A stretch of 33,822 nucleotides of DNA from Elusimicrobiota bacterium (GTDB taxonomy: Bacteria > Elusimicrobiota > Elusimicrobia > UBA1565 > UBA9628). The translations under genes were made by a program, and so were the position numbers. Below the pieces are notes generated by a model. The model was not told the DNA's origin, did not search any database, and worked only from the letters and a program-made list of their open reading frames with translations. The stretch is taken from contig JACRNU010000070.1 in assembly GCA_016234805.1 (NCBI GenBank), positions 1 through 33,822 of the forward strand, read 5' to 3'. This document shows, one piece after another, positions 1-7,264 of the stretch (position 1 is the first letter of the stretch; every line of letters begins with the position of its first letter).

Positions 1-273
1 GACTGTGGGCATGTCCCGGCATCCAATGCCCTTCGACCCCCTCGGCGTGGGGCCCTCGGCGGAGGGCTGCCCGCAGATTCAAGCACTTTTCCTTATATGG
101 GCGCACGATGAAACGCGGAAATTAACCTAGGAGCGATGAGTTTCATAGATGGTGGGAGATTGTACCAAGGATTTAGGCGGGGAAGGCCGGTTCTTCGAGG
201 CCGGTCAGACGGCCGGGCGAGGACGGCTCCAATCGGACCTTTCCGACGGTCGCTGCGTCGGCGACCCGTGGCG
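1..273. other. No gene seen (left edge)
   Basis: No convincing coding sequence was found. Open frames on the plus strand here run into, and are antisense to, the secreted-protein gene that ends at 274. The stretch has GC-rich direct and inverted fragments but no clear terminator or promoter. Confidence 0.5.
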
Positions 274-843
274 CTACGGCGCCGTCAAGTTCGACGCCGT
301 ACAGCGGGCGCTCAAGCCCAATGCTTCACTCAACCGTGCCTGGTAGACTCGATGCACCTGGCGCGCCGCGTTGAGAGCCCCAAAGATAGGGTCGCGCGTC
401 GTCTGGCTGTTCTGGACGACCACGTCCATGACGAAGAAGTGCTGACGAGAATCGCGGATCAATACGAAAGTGTGCGAGGTCACGCCGTAGCCTTTCGTGT
501 CGAAGATCGCCTCTTTATGAATGACCTCGACTCTCTCAGACGGCTGGCCTTGATTGACGGCGGCTAGGCACTGTTCGCCGCTCAGCTCGAAGTCGCCGAC
601 GGAATGCAGCCTGATGAGCCTGCCATGGAGCTTCGCGACCGGCTCCAAAGTGACTCCGAAAACCTCTTTGACCATCCGCGCATCAACGTCCGTCGCCGCT
701 GATGCCGCATTCTCCGCTGCCACGGCGGCCCTAAGGGCGTGCGTCTTGGCGAGAATGTCGCGCATGGCGGGCATCTCGGCGGCGAATTCCTGCGCGGCGG
801 CGGGGACGGAAGCGAGCATCATGGCCAGGATCATTGTTTTCAT
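274..843 (-). CDS. Small secreted protein, function unknown
   Basis: This encodes a protein of about 189 residues that I do not recognise. The N-terminus MKTMILAMMLASVPAAAQ is a typical signal peptide with likely cleavage after the Ala-rich stretch, so the product is exported. The mature part starts acidic and Ala-rich (possibly helical) and continues into a mixed region with single Cys residues that could be disulfide-bonded. The open frame extends upstream to 1233, but the signal peptide decides the start. Two ATGs lie close together, at 849 and 843. I prefer 843 because a TATACT box ends 6 nt before it, which fits leaderless transcription; the ATG at 849 would abut the box. The upstream neighbour is the IS91-type gene on the opposite strand. 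Confidence 0.6.
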   Translation of the reverse strand: MKTMILAMMLASVPAAAQEFAAEMPAMRDILAKTHALRAAVAAENAASAATDVDARMVKEVFGVTLEPVAKLHGRLIRLHSVGDFELSGEQCLAAVNQGQPSERVEVIHKEAIFDTKGYGVTSHTFVLIRDSRQHFFVMDVVVQNSQTTRDPIFGALNAARQVHRVYQARLSEALGLSARCTASNLTAP

Positions 844-849
844 GCCCAT

Positions 850-855
850 AGTATA
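850..855 (-). promoter_or_regulatory. -10-like box TATACT before the secreted-protein gene
   Basis: On the minus strand TATACT is followed by 6 nt and then the ATG at 843. It stands out in GC-rich surroundings. No good -35 is visible. Transcription would start at or next to the start codon. Confidence 0.35.
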
Positions 856-1038
856 TCCGAGGCGCGCGCGCGGCCCCAGAGCCCTTGGGTCCGCAGCGCC
901 GAGGCAGGCGGTCCATGCGTGAGGCATGACGGATTGCCGCGTTTTAGTAACCTTTCCGGTAACCACGAGGGAGGGAATTCTGGCCAGTGACCGACAACAT
1001 AAGGGAACTTTTTCGCGCCTCGCTCGTATATGGAATGA

Positions 1039-2457
1039 GTGCCAGATGCCGACCCCAAGCCGAAGAACCGCCGCTACCGCGGCCGAGACGCTCGGAACAG
1101 CCCCTTTTACCTGACCGTCCAGAACCACCTGGAAGAGCACCTCGTCAGAAGCCGGAACCCTGAACCAAGAGGCCGCAAACCAGTTCCATCCGCGGAATCG
1201 GCTTTCCGCAGGTTTCTCGAGTGCGGCATCCACAGGTTCGGGATCGTCCGCTACCGGTGCCCTGATTGCGGGGAGGACCTTTTCGTCCCTTTTTCCTGCA
1301 AGAGGAGAGGCTTGTGCCCCTCCTGCGATTCAAAGAGAGCTGAACTCGCGGTCGCCCATTCTTCGGACAACCTGCTTCCCGATGTCCCCTACAGGCAATG
1401 GGTCCTGGTCGTGCCCAAGGTCTTGCGCTGGCACTTGAACCAAAGGCCTGACCTTGTCAGCGAGGTCTGCCGAATCCTCGCCGACACCCTGGAGAAGCGC
1501 CTCAAGACCCAGGTTCCTGGTTCCATGCCCAGCCAGGAACACTTCATCCAGCGCTTCGGCTCTGACCTGAACCTGCACATCCACATCCACGCCGTGGTCT
1601 CGGACGGCCTGTTCCAGGAGACCAGGAACATCCTCGGCCAGTCCAAGCTCGAGTTCCATCAAGCCCCTGCCCCGACCGATGAAGACATCGCCGGACTCAC
1701 CGAGAAGCTGCGAAGAAGGATCATCAAGCGTTTCGTGGCCCTCCATGCCCTGACTCCGGAGAAGGCCGACATGATGCTCTCCTGGGATTGGTCAGGATTC
1801 TCCTTGCATGCCAAGACCAGCATCCAAGCCCTTGACAGGAAAGGCCTCGAGAACCTGCTCAGATACTGCGCAAGACCTGGGCTCAGGACCAAGAGATTGA
1901 CCTATTCCAAGGTGAACAACGAGGTCCAATACCGCACCGAGACCGTGCAGGGCAGGAACAAGCTCCTCAGAATGGCACCGCTCGAATTCATGAGGAAGGT
2001 GGCGGTCCTCATCCCTCCCCCGAACAAGAACCTCGTGCACTACTATGGAGCCCTGGCTCCCAATTCACCCTTGAGAGAACTCACCGTCAAGGAAGCCAGG
2101 AAGGCCGCGGAGAGGGAAAGGAGAAAGACGAAGACCCCGAATCAGGCGGTCGAGCGCTTAAAAGAGGAAGTATCGGTCCGAGCCAGGTCCTGGGCCGCGC
2201 TCTTGAGCCGGATCTTCGAAATAGAACCGCTTATCTGCTCGCAGTGTGGTGCAACCCTCGTCCCCGTGGCAGCCATCATGGACGACCGTGAGCTCGAACG
2301 AATCACCAAGCACCTCGGCCTTCCCTCGGACCTGCCCAAGACCATCCCGGCCAAGTCGCGTCCTCCGCCCCATGAGGGGGATTCTTGCGACGAGGATTCG
2401 CAGGTCGAACCCCGAGCCGACTTATACGCGGGCATTGATGCCCTTCCCGCCGACTGA
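1039..2457 (+). CDS. IS91-family transposase (HUH, zinc-binding N-terminus)
   Basis: This is a rolling-circle type transposase of 472 residues. Near the N-terminus is a zinc-binding module with Cys at about 74, 77, 87, 93 and 96 (RCPDCGE...CKRRGLCPSC). The HUH metal-binding motif is in LNLHIHIHAVVSDG (His 180, 182, 184). It is followed by the family-typical stretches LLRYCARP and HYYGALAPNSPLRE, and by a C-terminal CxxC (ICSQCGA) inside the conserved FEIEPLICSQCGATLVP segment. Length is within the usual 380-500 of IS91-like proteins. The start is GTG at 1039, because no ATG lies in frame near the zinc module. The gene looks intact. The element ends are not resolved; IS91 elements lack inverted repeats and target duplications, so this is expected. 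Confidence 0.88.
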   Translation: MPDADPKPKNRRYRGRDARNSPFYLTVQNHLEEHLVRSRNPEPRGRKPVPSAESAFRRFLECGIHRFGIVRYRCPDCGEDLFVPFSCKRRGLCPSCDSKRAELAVAHSSDNLLPDVPYRQWVLVVPKVLRWHLNQRPDLVSEVCRILADTLEKRLKTQVPGSMPSQEHFIQRFGSDLNLHIHIHAVVSDGLFQETRNILGQSKLEFHQAPAPTDEDIAGLTEKLRRRIIKRFVALHALTPEKADMMLSWDWSGFSLHAKTSIQALDRKGLENLLRYCARPGLRTKRLTYSKVNNEVQYRTETVQGRNKLLRMAPLEFMRKVAVLIPPPNKNLVHYYGALAPNSPLRELTVKEARKAAERERRKTKTPNQAVERLKEEVSVRARSWAALLSRIFEIEPLICSQCGATLVPVAAIMDDRELERITKHLGLPSDLPKTIPAKSRPPPHEGDSCDEDSQVEPRADLYAGIDALPAD

Positions 2458-2461
2458 CCAA

Positions 2462-2487
2462 CCCGGCTCAGCCGGGCTTCGCCCGGC
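2462..2487. repeat. Nested hairpins just after the IS91 transposase
   Basis: Two overlapping stems share an arm: CCCGGCtcaGCCGGG (2462-2476) and GCCGGGCttcGCCCGGC (2471-2487). Another GC-rich palindrome, GGCCGCGTAGCCGGCC, follows directly. They lie a few bases after the stop codon. They could be the structured terminus of the IS91 element or a terminator; there is no clear T-run after the first two. Confidence 0.45.
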
Positions 2488-2711
2488 CGCGTAGCCGGCC
2501 TCGAAAAACCGGCCTTTCCCGCCCAGATCAGACCGTTCCAAGTGCATCGGACTCATGATATCATAGGGAATGGGCCCGGCCGGCGGGGGTTTTTCTTGGG
2601 GCGGTACTTACGATAACGTCCACTTATGTTTCAGATGCCCGCTTATGCTGCCTACGATCCATCTTTCTGGCCCAGAGGGCACCCGCTGCCGCCGGGAAGG
2701 CCTCCAGATAG
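2488..2711. other. Intergenic stretch between IS91 and the amidase remnant
   Basis: No gene or known repeat was recognised. Composition is less GC-rich than the flanks. The right end of the IS91 element and the original promoter of the amidase gene probably lie here. Confidence 0.4.
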
Positions 2712-3101
2712 GTGCCAATGATTTTCTCATTTGGACCATCAGGACTGCCCAATCATCAAAGCATCCATCAAAGCGCGTGGGAATCGGTAGGTCAGCAGGG
2801 CTATCGGCCGTCTCAAGGCAGTTGCCCTTTCAAAATCGTCCCATGTGTCCTTGGCGCGCTATTTTTGTTTGCAGTCGCTTCTTCGGCGGCGGAAGTCAAC
2901 ATCCCCGATGGATCGCCGCTCGCCGGCACCGGCATCAAGAGAATAGTAATTGATGCCGGCCACGGCGGCAAGGACCCCGGCGGCCCCAAGCTGTTCGGTC
3001 TAAAGGAAAAGGAACTGAACCTGCTGGCGGCAAACAGCCTGTACGCCCTGCTTAAAAAGGAGGGCGCTTCCGGGTTTGCCGTGGGTAGCCGTGTAGGGTA
3101 A
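2712..3101 (+). pseudogene. Truncated N-acetylmuramoyl-L-alanine amidase (Amidase_3), cut by ISL3
   Basis: Only the first part of a peptidoglycan amidase remains. It has a hydrophobic export signal (VLGALFLFAVASSAAEV) followed by IKRIVIDAGHGGKDPGG, the first zinc-binding His motif of Amidase_3, and KEKELNL with the zinc-ligand Glu. A whole catalytic domain is about 180-220 residues; here about 45 are left. Native sequence ends at 3062 with codons for Lys-Glu. The last 13 codons come from the ISL3 inverted repeat, then a stop. The start is uncertain: GTG 2712 and ATG 2718 are possible but leave about 45 residues before the signal sequence, so the true 5' end may also be altered. No second half of the gene is present beyond the element. 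Confidence 0.75.
3063..3087 (+). repeat. Left inverted repeat of the ISL3 element
   Basis: It begins GGCGCTTCCGGGTTTGCC and ends TGGGTA. It pairs with the reverse complement of 4257-4281, with a few mismatches in the middle. Confidence 0.8.
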
Positions 3102-3133
3102 GATAGTGGCTTCCAAGATAGGAGGAGGCCACC

Positions 3134-4268
3134 ATGCAAGACACTGCGCTCTATCAGTACCTGTTGGGTTTGAAGTCGCCGTGGACCGTGAGCCGAGTGA
3201 ATCTACGACCACGCCGAGGAGCGGACATGGAGGCATCTGGACAGTTGCCAGTTCCAGACCTACCTGCATGCGCGCATCCCCCGCGTGGAGTGCGGTGAGC
3301 ATGGAGTCGTCCAGGTCAAGGTGCCGTGGGCAGAGCCGCGGTCGCGGTTCACGCTGCTCTTCGAGCGTCTGGCTATCGACGTGCTGAGTCAATGCGACGT
3401 GAGCGGCGCCACGAGGATCTTGCGGATCAGTTGGGACGAGGCGTGGGGGCTGATGGAGCGGGCGGTCAAACGCGGGCAAGAGCGCAAGGCGGCGCGGGTT
3501 GTGCGGCGGATAGGCGTCGATGAGAAAGCAGCGGCCAAGGGCCATCGCTACCTGACGCTGGTCTGCGATCTGGACAAGGGGACGGTGGAGCACGTCAGCG
3601 AGGACCGCAAGCAGGAGAGCCTCGACGGCTACTACGCGGGGCTATCGAAGAAGCAGCTCAAAGGCATCGAGGCGGTAGCCATGGACATGTGGGAGCCCTA
3701 CATCCAGGCGACGCTGGCACGGGTGCCTGATGCGGCCGAGAAGATCGTCTTTGACCGCTTCCACGTCATGGGCCATGTCGGCAAGGCGGTGGACACGGTG
3801 CGCAAGCAGGAGCACCGGGCGTTGATGGAGTCGGGCGACGAGACGCTCAAGGGCAGCAAGTACCTCTGGCTCTACAGTCGGGAGAACGTGCCGGACCGGC
3901 GGCGCAACGAATTCAACGCGTTGAAGCGCAAGGAGCTCAAGGTCGGACGGGCGTGGGCCATCAAGGAGGCGTTGCGCTGCCTGTGGGACTACGTCTACCC
4001 GGCCTCAGGCTGGAAGTTCTGGAAGCACTGGCATTTCTGGGCGACGCACAGCCGGCTCGATCCGATTCGCAAGGCGGCGGAGACGGTCCGCAGTCATATC
4101 GCCAACATCCTGACCTACTACCAGCATCGGGTGACCAACGCGATGAGCGAGGGGCTCAACAGCAAGATCCAGAAGATCAAGAGCATGGCCTGCGGCTTCC
4201 GGAACATCGAGAACTTCAAGACGGCCATCTACTTCCACTGCGGAGGGCTCGATCTTTACCCATGCTGA
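3134..4268 (+). pseudogene. ISL3-family DDE transposase with internal out-of-frame deletion
   Basis: The gene starts at ATG 3134 with a good ribosome binding site (AGGAGG, 5 nt upstream). The first 23 codons read as the usual ISL3 N-terminus (MQDTALYQYLLGLKSPW...). At about 3203 the frame changes. From 3204 in another frame the family sequence resumes (YDHAEERTWRHLDSCQFQTY) and runs to the stop at 4268. What is missing is the stretch that normally holds the first zinc-finger cysteines, roughly 30 residues as remembered for the family. The rest is complete, with DDE residues in GVDEKA, AMDMWEPY and NAMSEGLNSKIQ. Read from 3134 alone, the product is a peptide of about 50 residues. An internal ATG (3300) could give an N-terminally shortened protein without the zinc finger. 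Confidence 0.83.
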
Positions 4269-4281
4269 ACCCGGAAGCGCC
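4257..4281 (-). repeat. Right inverted repeat of the ISL3 element
   Basis: Its reverse complement begins GGCGCTTCCGGGTT, matching the left end. GGAAG at 4273-4277 lies 6 nt before the ATG of the next gene, so the repeat seems to provide its Shine-Dalgarno sequence. Confidence 0.8.
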
Positions 4282-4283
4282 AC

Positions 4284-4673
4284 ATGCCCGAAACGAAGCC
4301 GAAAGTGCTCATCATCGAAGACGACGCGCACGTGCGCGAGCTGCTGGCCCTCCAGCTCAAAGCCGGAGGATTCGAATGCAGCCAGGCCGGCGCCGCCCAG
4401 AGCGGCATCGACGCCGCCCTCAAGCTCGACTACGACGCGGTGATCATGGACATCCAGCTCCCGGATTCGTCGGGCTTCCAGGTCTGCGCGACCCTGCGCA
4501 AGCGCTCTAAGACGGTGGCCCTCGTCATGATGACGGCCCGCTTCCTTACCGCGGAGGAGAAGGCGCAGGGCTTCGAGCTCGGGGCCGACGAGTACGTCAC
4601 CAAGCCCTTCGACATCGCCGAGCTCCTGGCCCGGCTCAGGCAGCTCCTGTCCCGGCCGAGGTCCGGGCAATAG
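4284..4673 (+). CDS. Single-domain response regulator (receiver only)
   Basis: This is a receiver protein of 129 residues, CheY-like in having no output domain. The acidic pair is in LIIEDDAHV (Glu12, Asp13, Asp14), the phosphoacceptor is Asp56 in DAVIMDIQLPD, the switch Thr is in MMTARF (Thr84), and the conserved Lys is Lys107 in VTKPFD. The C-terminus ends soon after the fifth helix, so the protein acts by contacting a partner. Its start is only 3 bp beyond the ISL3 inverted repeat, and the ribosome binding site lies inside the repeat. The original upstream region has therefore been replaced. No cognate kinase is adjacent; the PAS kinase at 29.7 kb has its own regulator. It lies 16 bp before the aldehyde dehydrogenase gene and may be co-transcribed with it. 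Confidence 0.87.
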   Translation: MPETKPKVLIIEDDAHVRELLALQLKAGGFECSQAGAAQSGIDAALKLDYDAVIMDIQLPDSSGFQVCATLRKRSKTVALVMMTARFLTAEEKAQGFELGADEYVTKPFDIAELLARLRQLLSRPRSGQ

Positions 4674-4689
4674 CTCCCGGGAGCCCATC

Positions 4690-6108
4690 ATGAGCAGAGT
4701 CGACGCGGTCATGGAGAATGCGGTCCGGGCCGGGACCGCTTTCCGCGAGTTCACGCAGAAGGACACGGACCGCGCGTTCCGGGCCGCCTTCCTGGCCGGA
4801 TTCCAGAACCGGGTCCGCCTGGCCAAGCTCGCGGTCGAGGAGACGGGCATCGGCCTCTGGGAGCACAAGGCGGTCAAGAACACGATCGCCACGCTCCTGA
4901 CCTACAACGAGCTCAAGAACACGGCCACCGCGGGCGTCGTTTCCGAGGACCGCTCCAAGGGGCTCCTCGAGGTCGCTCAGCCCCTGGGGCCCCTGCTCGG
5001 CCTCATCCCGGCCACGAACCCGACCTCCACGACCCTCTTCAAGATCCTCATCGCCCTCAAGTCGCGCAACCCCATCATCATCAGCCCGCACAACGCGGCC
5101 AAGCGCTGCATCACGGAGGCGGCCCGCGTCTGCTGCGAGGCGGCCCGGGCGGCCGGAGCCCCGGAGCACTGCGTCCAATGGTTCGAGAAGACCGGCCCGT
5201 CCACGACCAAGGAGGTCATGGCCCACCCCAACCTCGCCCTGATCCTCGCGACCGGGACCACCCGGCTTGTCCGGGAGGCCATGGCCTCGGGCACGCCCGT
5301 GCTGGGCGTGGGCCCCGGCAACGTCCCGGTCTACATCGGCGAGAGCGCGGACATCCCGTTCGCGGTCTCCAACATCATGGAGTCGAAGACCTTCGACCAC
5401 GGCACGGTCTGCGCCAGCGAACAGGCCATCGTGGTCAAGAAAGGGACGGCGGGCAGGGTCGCGGCGGAGTTCCGCCGCCAGGGGGCCCACTTCCTCTCGC
5501 CGGAGGAGACCGCGGCGATCGGGAAGGTCGCGTACGATTCCCAGCGCGGCTCCATGATGCCCGGAGTGGTGGGCCAGTCCGCCCTGAGGATCGCGAAGGG
5601 CGCGGGCGTCACGGTGCCTCCCGAGACCCGGGTCCTCATGGCCCCGCTCGAGGGGGTCGGGCCCGACCACCCTCTCTCGGCCGAGATCCTGGCCCCGATC
5701 CTGGCCTACTACGAGGAACCGGACTTCGACGCGGCCATCCGGCGGTGTTCCGAGATCACGGCCTATGGGGGAAGGGGGCACACGGCGGTCATCTATTCCA
5801 ACACGGACGAGCGCATCGAGTACTTCTCCCGGGTCATCGACGCGGGCCGCATCCTCGTGAACATGCCCTCGACCTTCGGAGCCCTGGGCGGCACCCTCAA
5901 CGCCCTGCCCGTGTCGTTCGTGCCCTCCTGCGGCTCGGGCGGCAGCAACACCACGACCGATAACATCTCGGTCCGCCACCTGCTGAACATCCACCGCATC
6001 GCACGCCGCAATCCCAACCCCAGGTGGGCGTGCTTCGACCAGGCCAAGCTCCTCGACGATTCCCTCCCCTGCGAGAGCCTCGAGCGGGAGTACAACAGGA
6101 ACTTCTGA
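4690..6108 (+). CDS. Acylating aldehyde dehydrogenase (acetaldehyde:CoA type)
   Basis: This 472-residue protein would reversibly convert an aldehyde, CoA and NAD+ to acyl-CoA and NADH in the cytosol. It resembles the N-terminal half of AdhE and stand-alone CoA-acylating dehydrogenases (usually 450-490 residues). The catalytic Cys is Cys241 in FDHGTVCASEQA. GPGNVPVYIG and the NPTSTTLFK segment are typical of this branch. Near the C-terminus is the conserved SCGSGGSNTTTDN loop. No iron-dependent alcohol dehydrogenase domain follows, so it is not a full AdhE. The N-terminus MSRVDAVMENAV looks native, with GGGAG about 7 nt before the ATG. The substrate is not shown by the sequence; acetaldehyde is the default. 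No microcompartment shell genes are nearby. The next gene is convergent, ending at 6110. Confidence 0.88.
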   Translation: MSRVDAVMENAVRAGTAFREFTQKDTDRAFRAAFLAGFQNRVRLAKLAVEETGIGLWEHKAVKNTIATLLTYNELKNTATAGVVSEDRSKGLLEVAQPLGPLLGLIPATNPTSTTLFKILIALKSRNPIIISPHNAAKRCITEAARVCCEAARAAGAPEHCVQWFEKTGPSTTKEVMAHPNLALILATGTTRLVREAMASGTPVLGVGPGNVPVYIGESADIPFAVSNIMESKTFDHGTVCASEQAIVVKKGTAGRVAAEFRRQGAHFLSPEETAAIGKVAYDSQRGSMMPGVVGQSALRIAKGAGVTVPPETRVLMAPLEGVGPDHPLSAEILAPILAYYEEPDFDAAIRRCSEITAYGGRGHTAVIYSNTDERIEYFSRVIDAGRILVNMPSTFGALGGTLNALPVSFVPSCGSGGSNTTTDNISVRHLLNIHRIARRNPNPRWACFDQAKLLDDSLPCESLEREYNRNF

Positions 6109-6109
6109 A

Positions 6110-7264
6110 CTACTTGAGGGTCTCGACCTTGCCGAAGCCGCGGTCGAGGCGCAGGGAATCCCAGGCAGCAAGTTCGGTCACTGGCTTGCCCTTGGTCATC
6201 ACGGACACCAGGTCCTGGGCGAGGCCCGGGCCGAGCATGAGGCCCTGGCCGCACATGCCCACGGCGTAGAGATAGCCGCGGGCGTCCCGCGCCTCGCCCA
6301 CGATGGGACTGCCGTCCGGGGTCTGCGGGTAGCACCCGCGCCAGACGCGGCGGATGCGGATGCCGGCCAGCCGGGGCAGGAGGTCCACCATCTTGCGCGC
6401 CACGATGGGCAGGAAGCTCGAGCGCGACCGCCGGTCCATGCCTGGGTGCAGGGGCTCAGGGGTCAGGCAGAAGACGACGCGGCCGATGGAGTTCTGGTAG
6501 TAGTAGCAGTTCTTGGCGCCAGGGGTGGGCCGCAGGTCCACCACCATGGGGTCGAAGAGCCTGGCCACGGGCTCGGTGATGCCGGCCTCGTGGCTGTCGG
6601 GAAAGACGGGCAGGTCGAGCCCGACCATCCTGCCCACCTCGGCCGCAGCCGAGCCCGCGGCATTGAGCGCGAACCTGCAGGCAAAGGTCTCTTTGTCCGT
6701 GACCACTCGCTGTACTCGGCCAGCGTCGACCTCGATGCGCTGGACCGTCTCCCTGAACCGGAATTCAACGCCGGCCCGGACCGCGGCCTCCCAGGCTGAG
6801 TGGATGGCCAGGAGGGGGGAGATGTTGCCGTCCTCCGGGGAATAGGCGCCGCCCCGCAGTCCCTCTTCGCGGATGCCCGGGACCAGGGCCTTGACCTTGT
6901 CCGGGGACACCCAGTCGATGTTAAGGCCCTGGAGGTGCTGGACTTCTAGGAGGCCGCGGAGGGTGCTTCCGTCCGCCTCCCGGTAGACCGGGAACAGGTA
7001 CCCTCCCTGCCGCCAGCCGATGTCGGCGCCTTCGACGGACCGCCATTCGCGGAAGACCTTGAGCGAGCGCAGGCAAATGCCGATCTTGGCAGGGTCCGAG
7101 TGGGTGGCCCGGATGCCTCCGATGGCGGACTTGTTCTCGCCCTGTCCGGCCGAGGCCAGGCGGTCGAGGACCAGGACCGAGAGCCCGGCGCGGCGCGCGT
7201 AGAGCGCGGCAGGCACGCCCACCGAGCCGGCTCCGATGACGATGAGGTCGTAGGACTTGGTCAT
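6110..7264 (-). CDS. FAD-dependent amine/amino-acid dehydrogenase (DAO family)
   Basis: The 384-residue product is a flavoprotein of the D-amino-acid oxidase/sarcosine oxidase-beta family. The FAD dinucleotide-binding motif is at the start (LIVIGAGSVGVPAALYARRAG, residues 8-27 approx.). The C-terminus has the usual GYLYAVGMCGQGLMLGPG segment that closes the FAD site. It overlaps the upstream 1210-residue redox gene by 4 bp (ATGA), so translation is coupled and the two proteins probably form a complex. In known systems (sarcosine oxidase, dye-linked proline or D-hydroxyproline dehydrogenases, HcnABC) a DAO subunit oxidises a C-N bond and passes electrons to a 2Fe-2S/FAD partner. The substrate cannot be read from the sequence; proline, sarcosine, glycine or a D-amino acid are all possible. 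Confidence 0.82.
   Translation of the reverse strand: MTKSYDLIVIGAGSVGVPAALYARRAGLSVLVLDRLASAGQGENKSAIGGIRATHSDPAKIGICLRSLKVFREWRSVEGADIGWRQGGYLFPVYREADGSTLRGLLEVQHLQGLNIDWVSPDKVKALVPGIREEGLRGGAYSPEDGNISPLLAIHSAWEAAVRAGVEFRFRETVQRIEVDAGRVQRVVTDKETFACRFALNAAGSAAAEVGRMVGLDLPVFPDSHEAGITEPVARLFDPMVVDLRPTPGAKNCYYYQNSIGRVVFCLTPEPLHPGMDRRSRSSFLPIVARKMVDLLPRLAGIRIRRVWRGCYPQTPDGSPIVGEARDARGYLYAVGMCGQGLMLGPGLAQDLVSVMTKGKPVTELAAWDSLRLDRGFGKVETLK

Larger units (their letters stand above)
3063..4281 (+). mobile_element. ISL3-family insertion sequence, defective
   Basis: The element is bounded by imperfect inverted repeats of about 25 bp at 3063-3087 and 4257-4281. They share GGCGCTTCCGGGTT at the outer edge and TGGGTA at the inner edge. 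It contains one transposase gene with an internal deletion. ISL3 elements normally make 8-bp target duplications; the 8 bp before 3063 and after 4281 do not match. The left flank is an interrupted amidase gene and the right flank a different gene. A deletion or recombination next to the element after insertion explains this best. Confidence 0.82.

Noticed and set aside
136-567. Plus-strand open frame near the left edge
   Set aside because: It lies mostly antisense to the secreted-protein gene and is Arg-rich with no domain.
4690-6108. Microcompartment-type (EutE/PduP) aldehyde dehydrogenase
   Set aside because: There is no N-terminal encapsulation helix of the usual kind and no shell-protein genes nearby.
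4636-6171. Long minus-strand open frame over the aldehyde dehydrogenase gene
   Set aside because: It is the shadow of a gene with clear catalytic residues; composition is Arg/Gly/Asp-rich with no recognisable fold.
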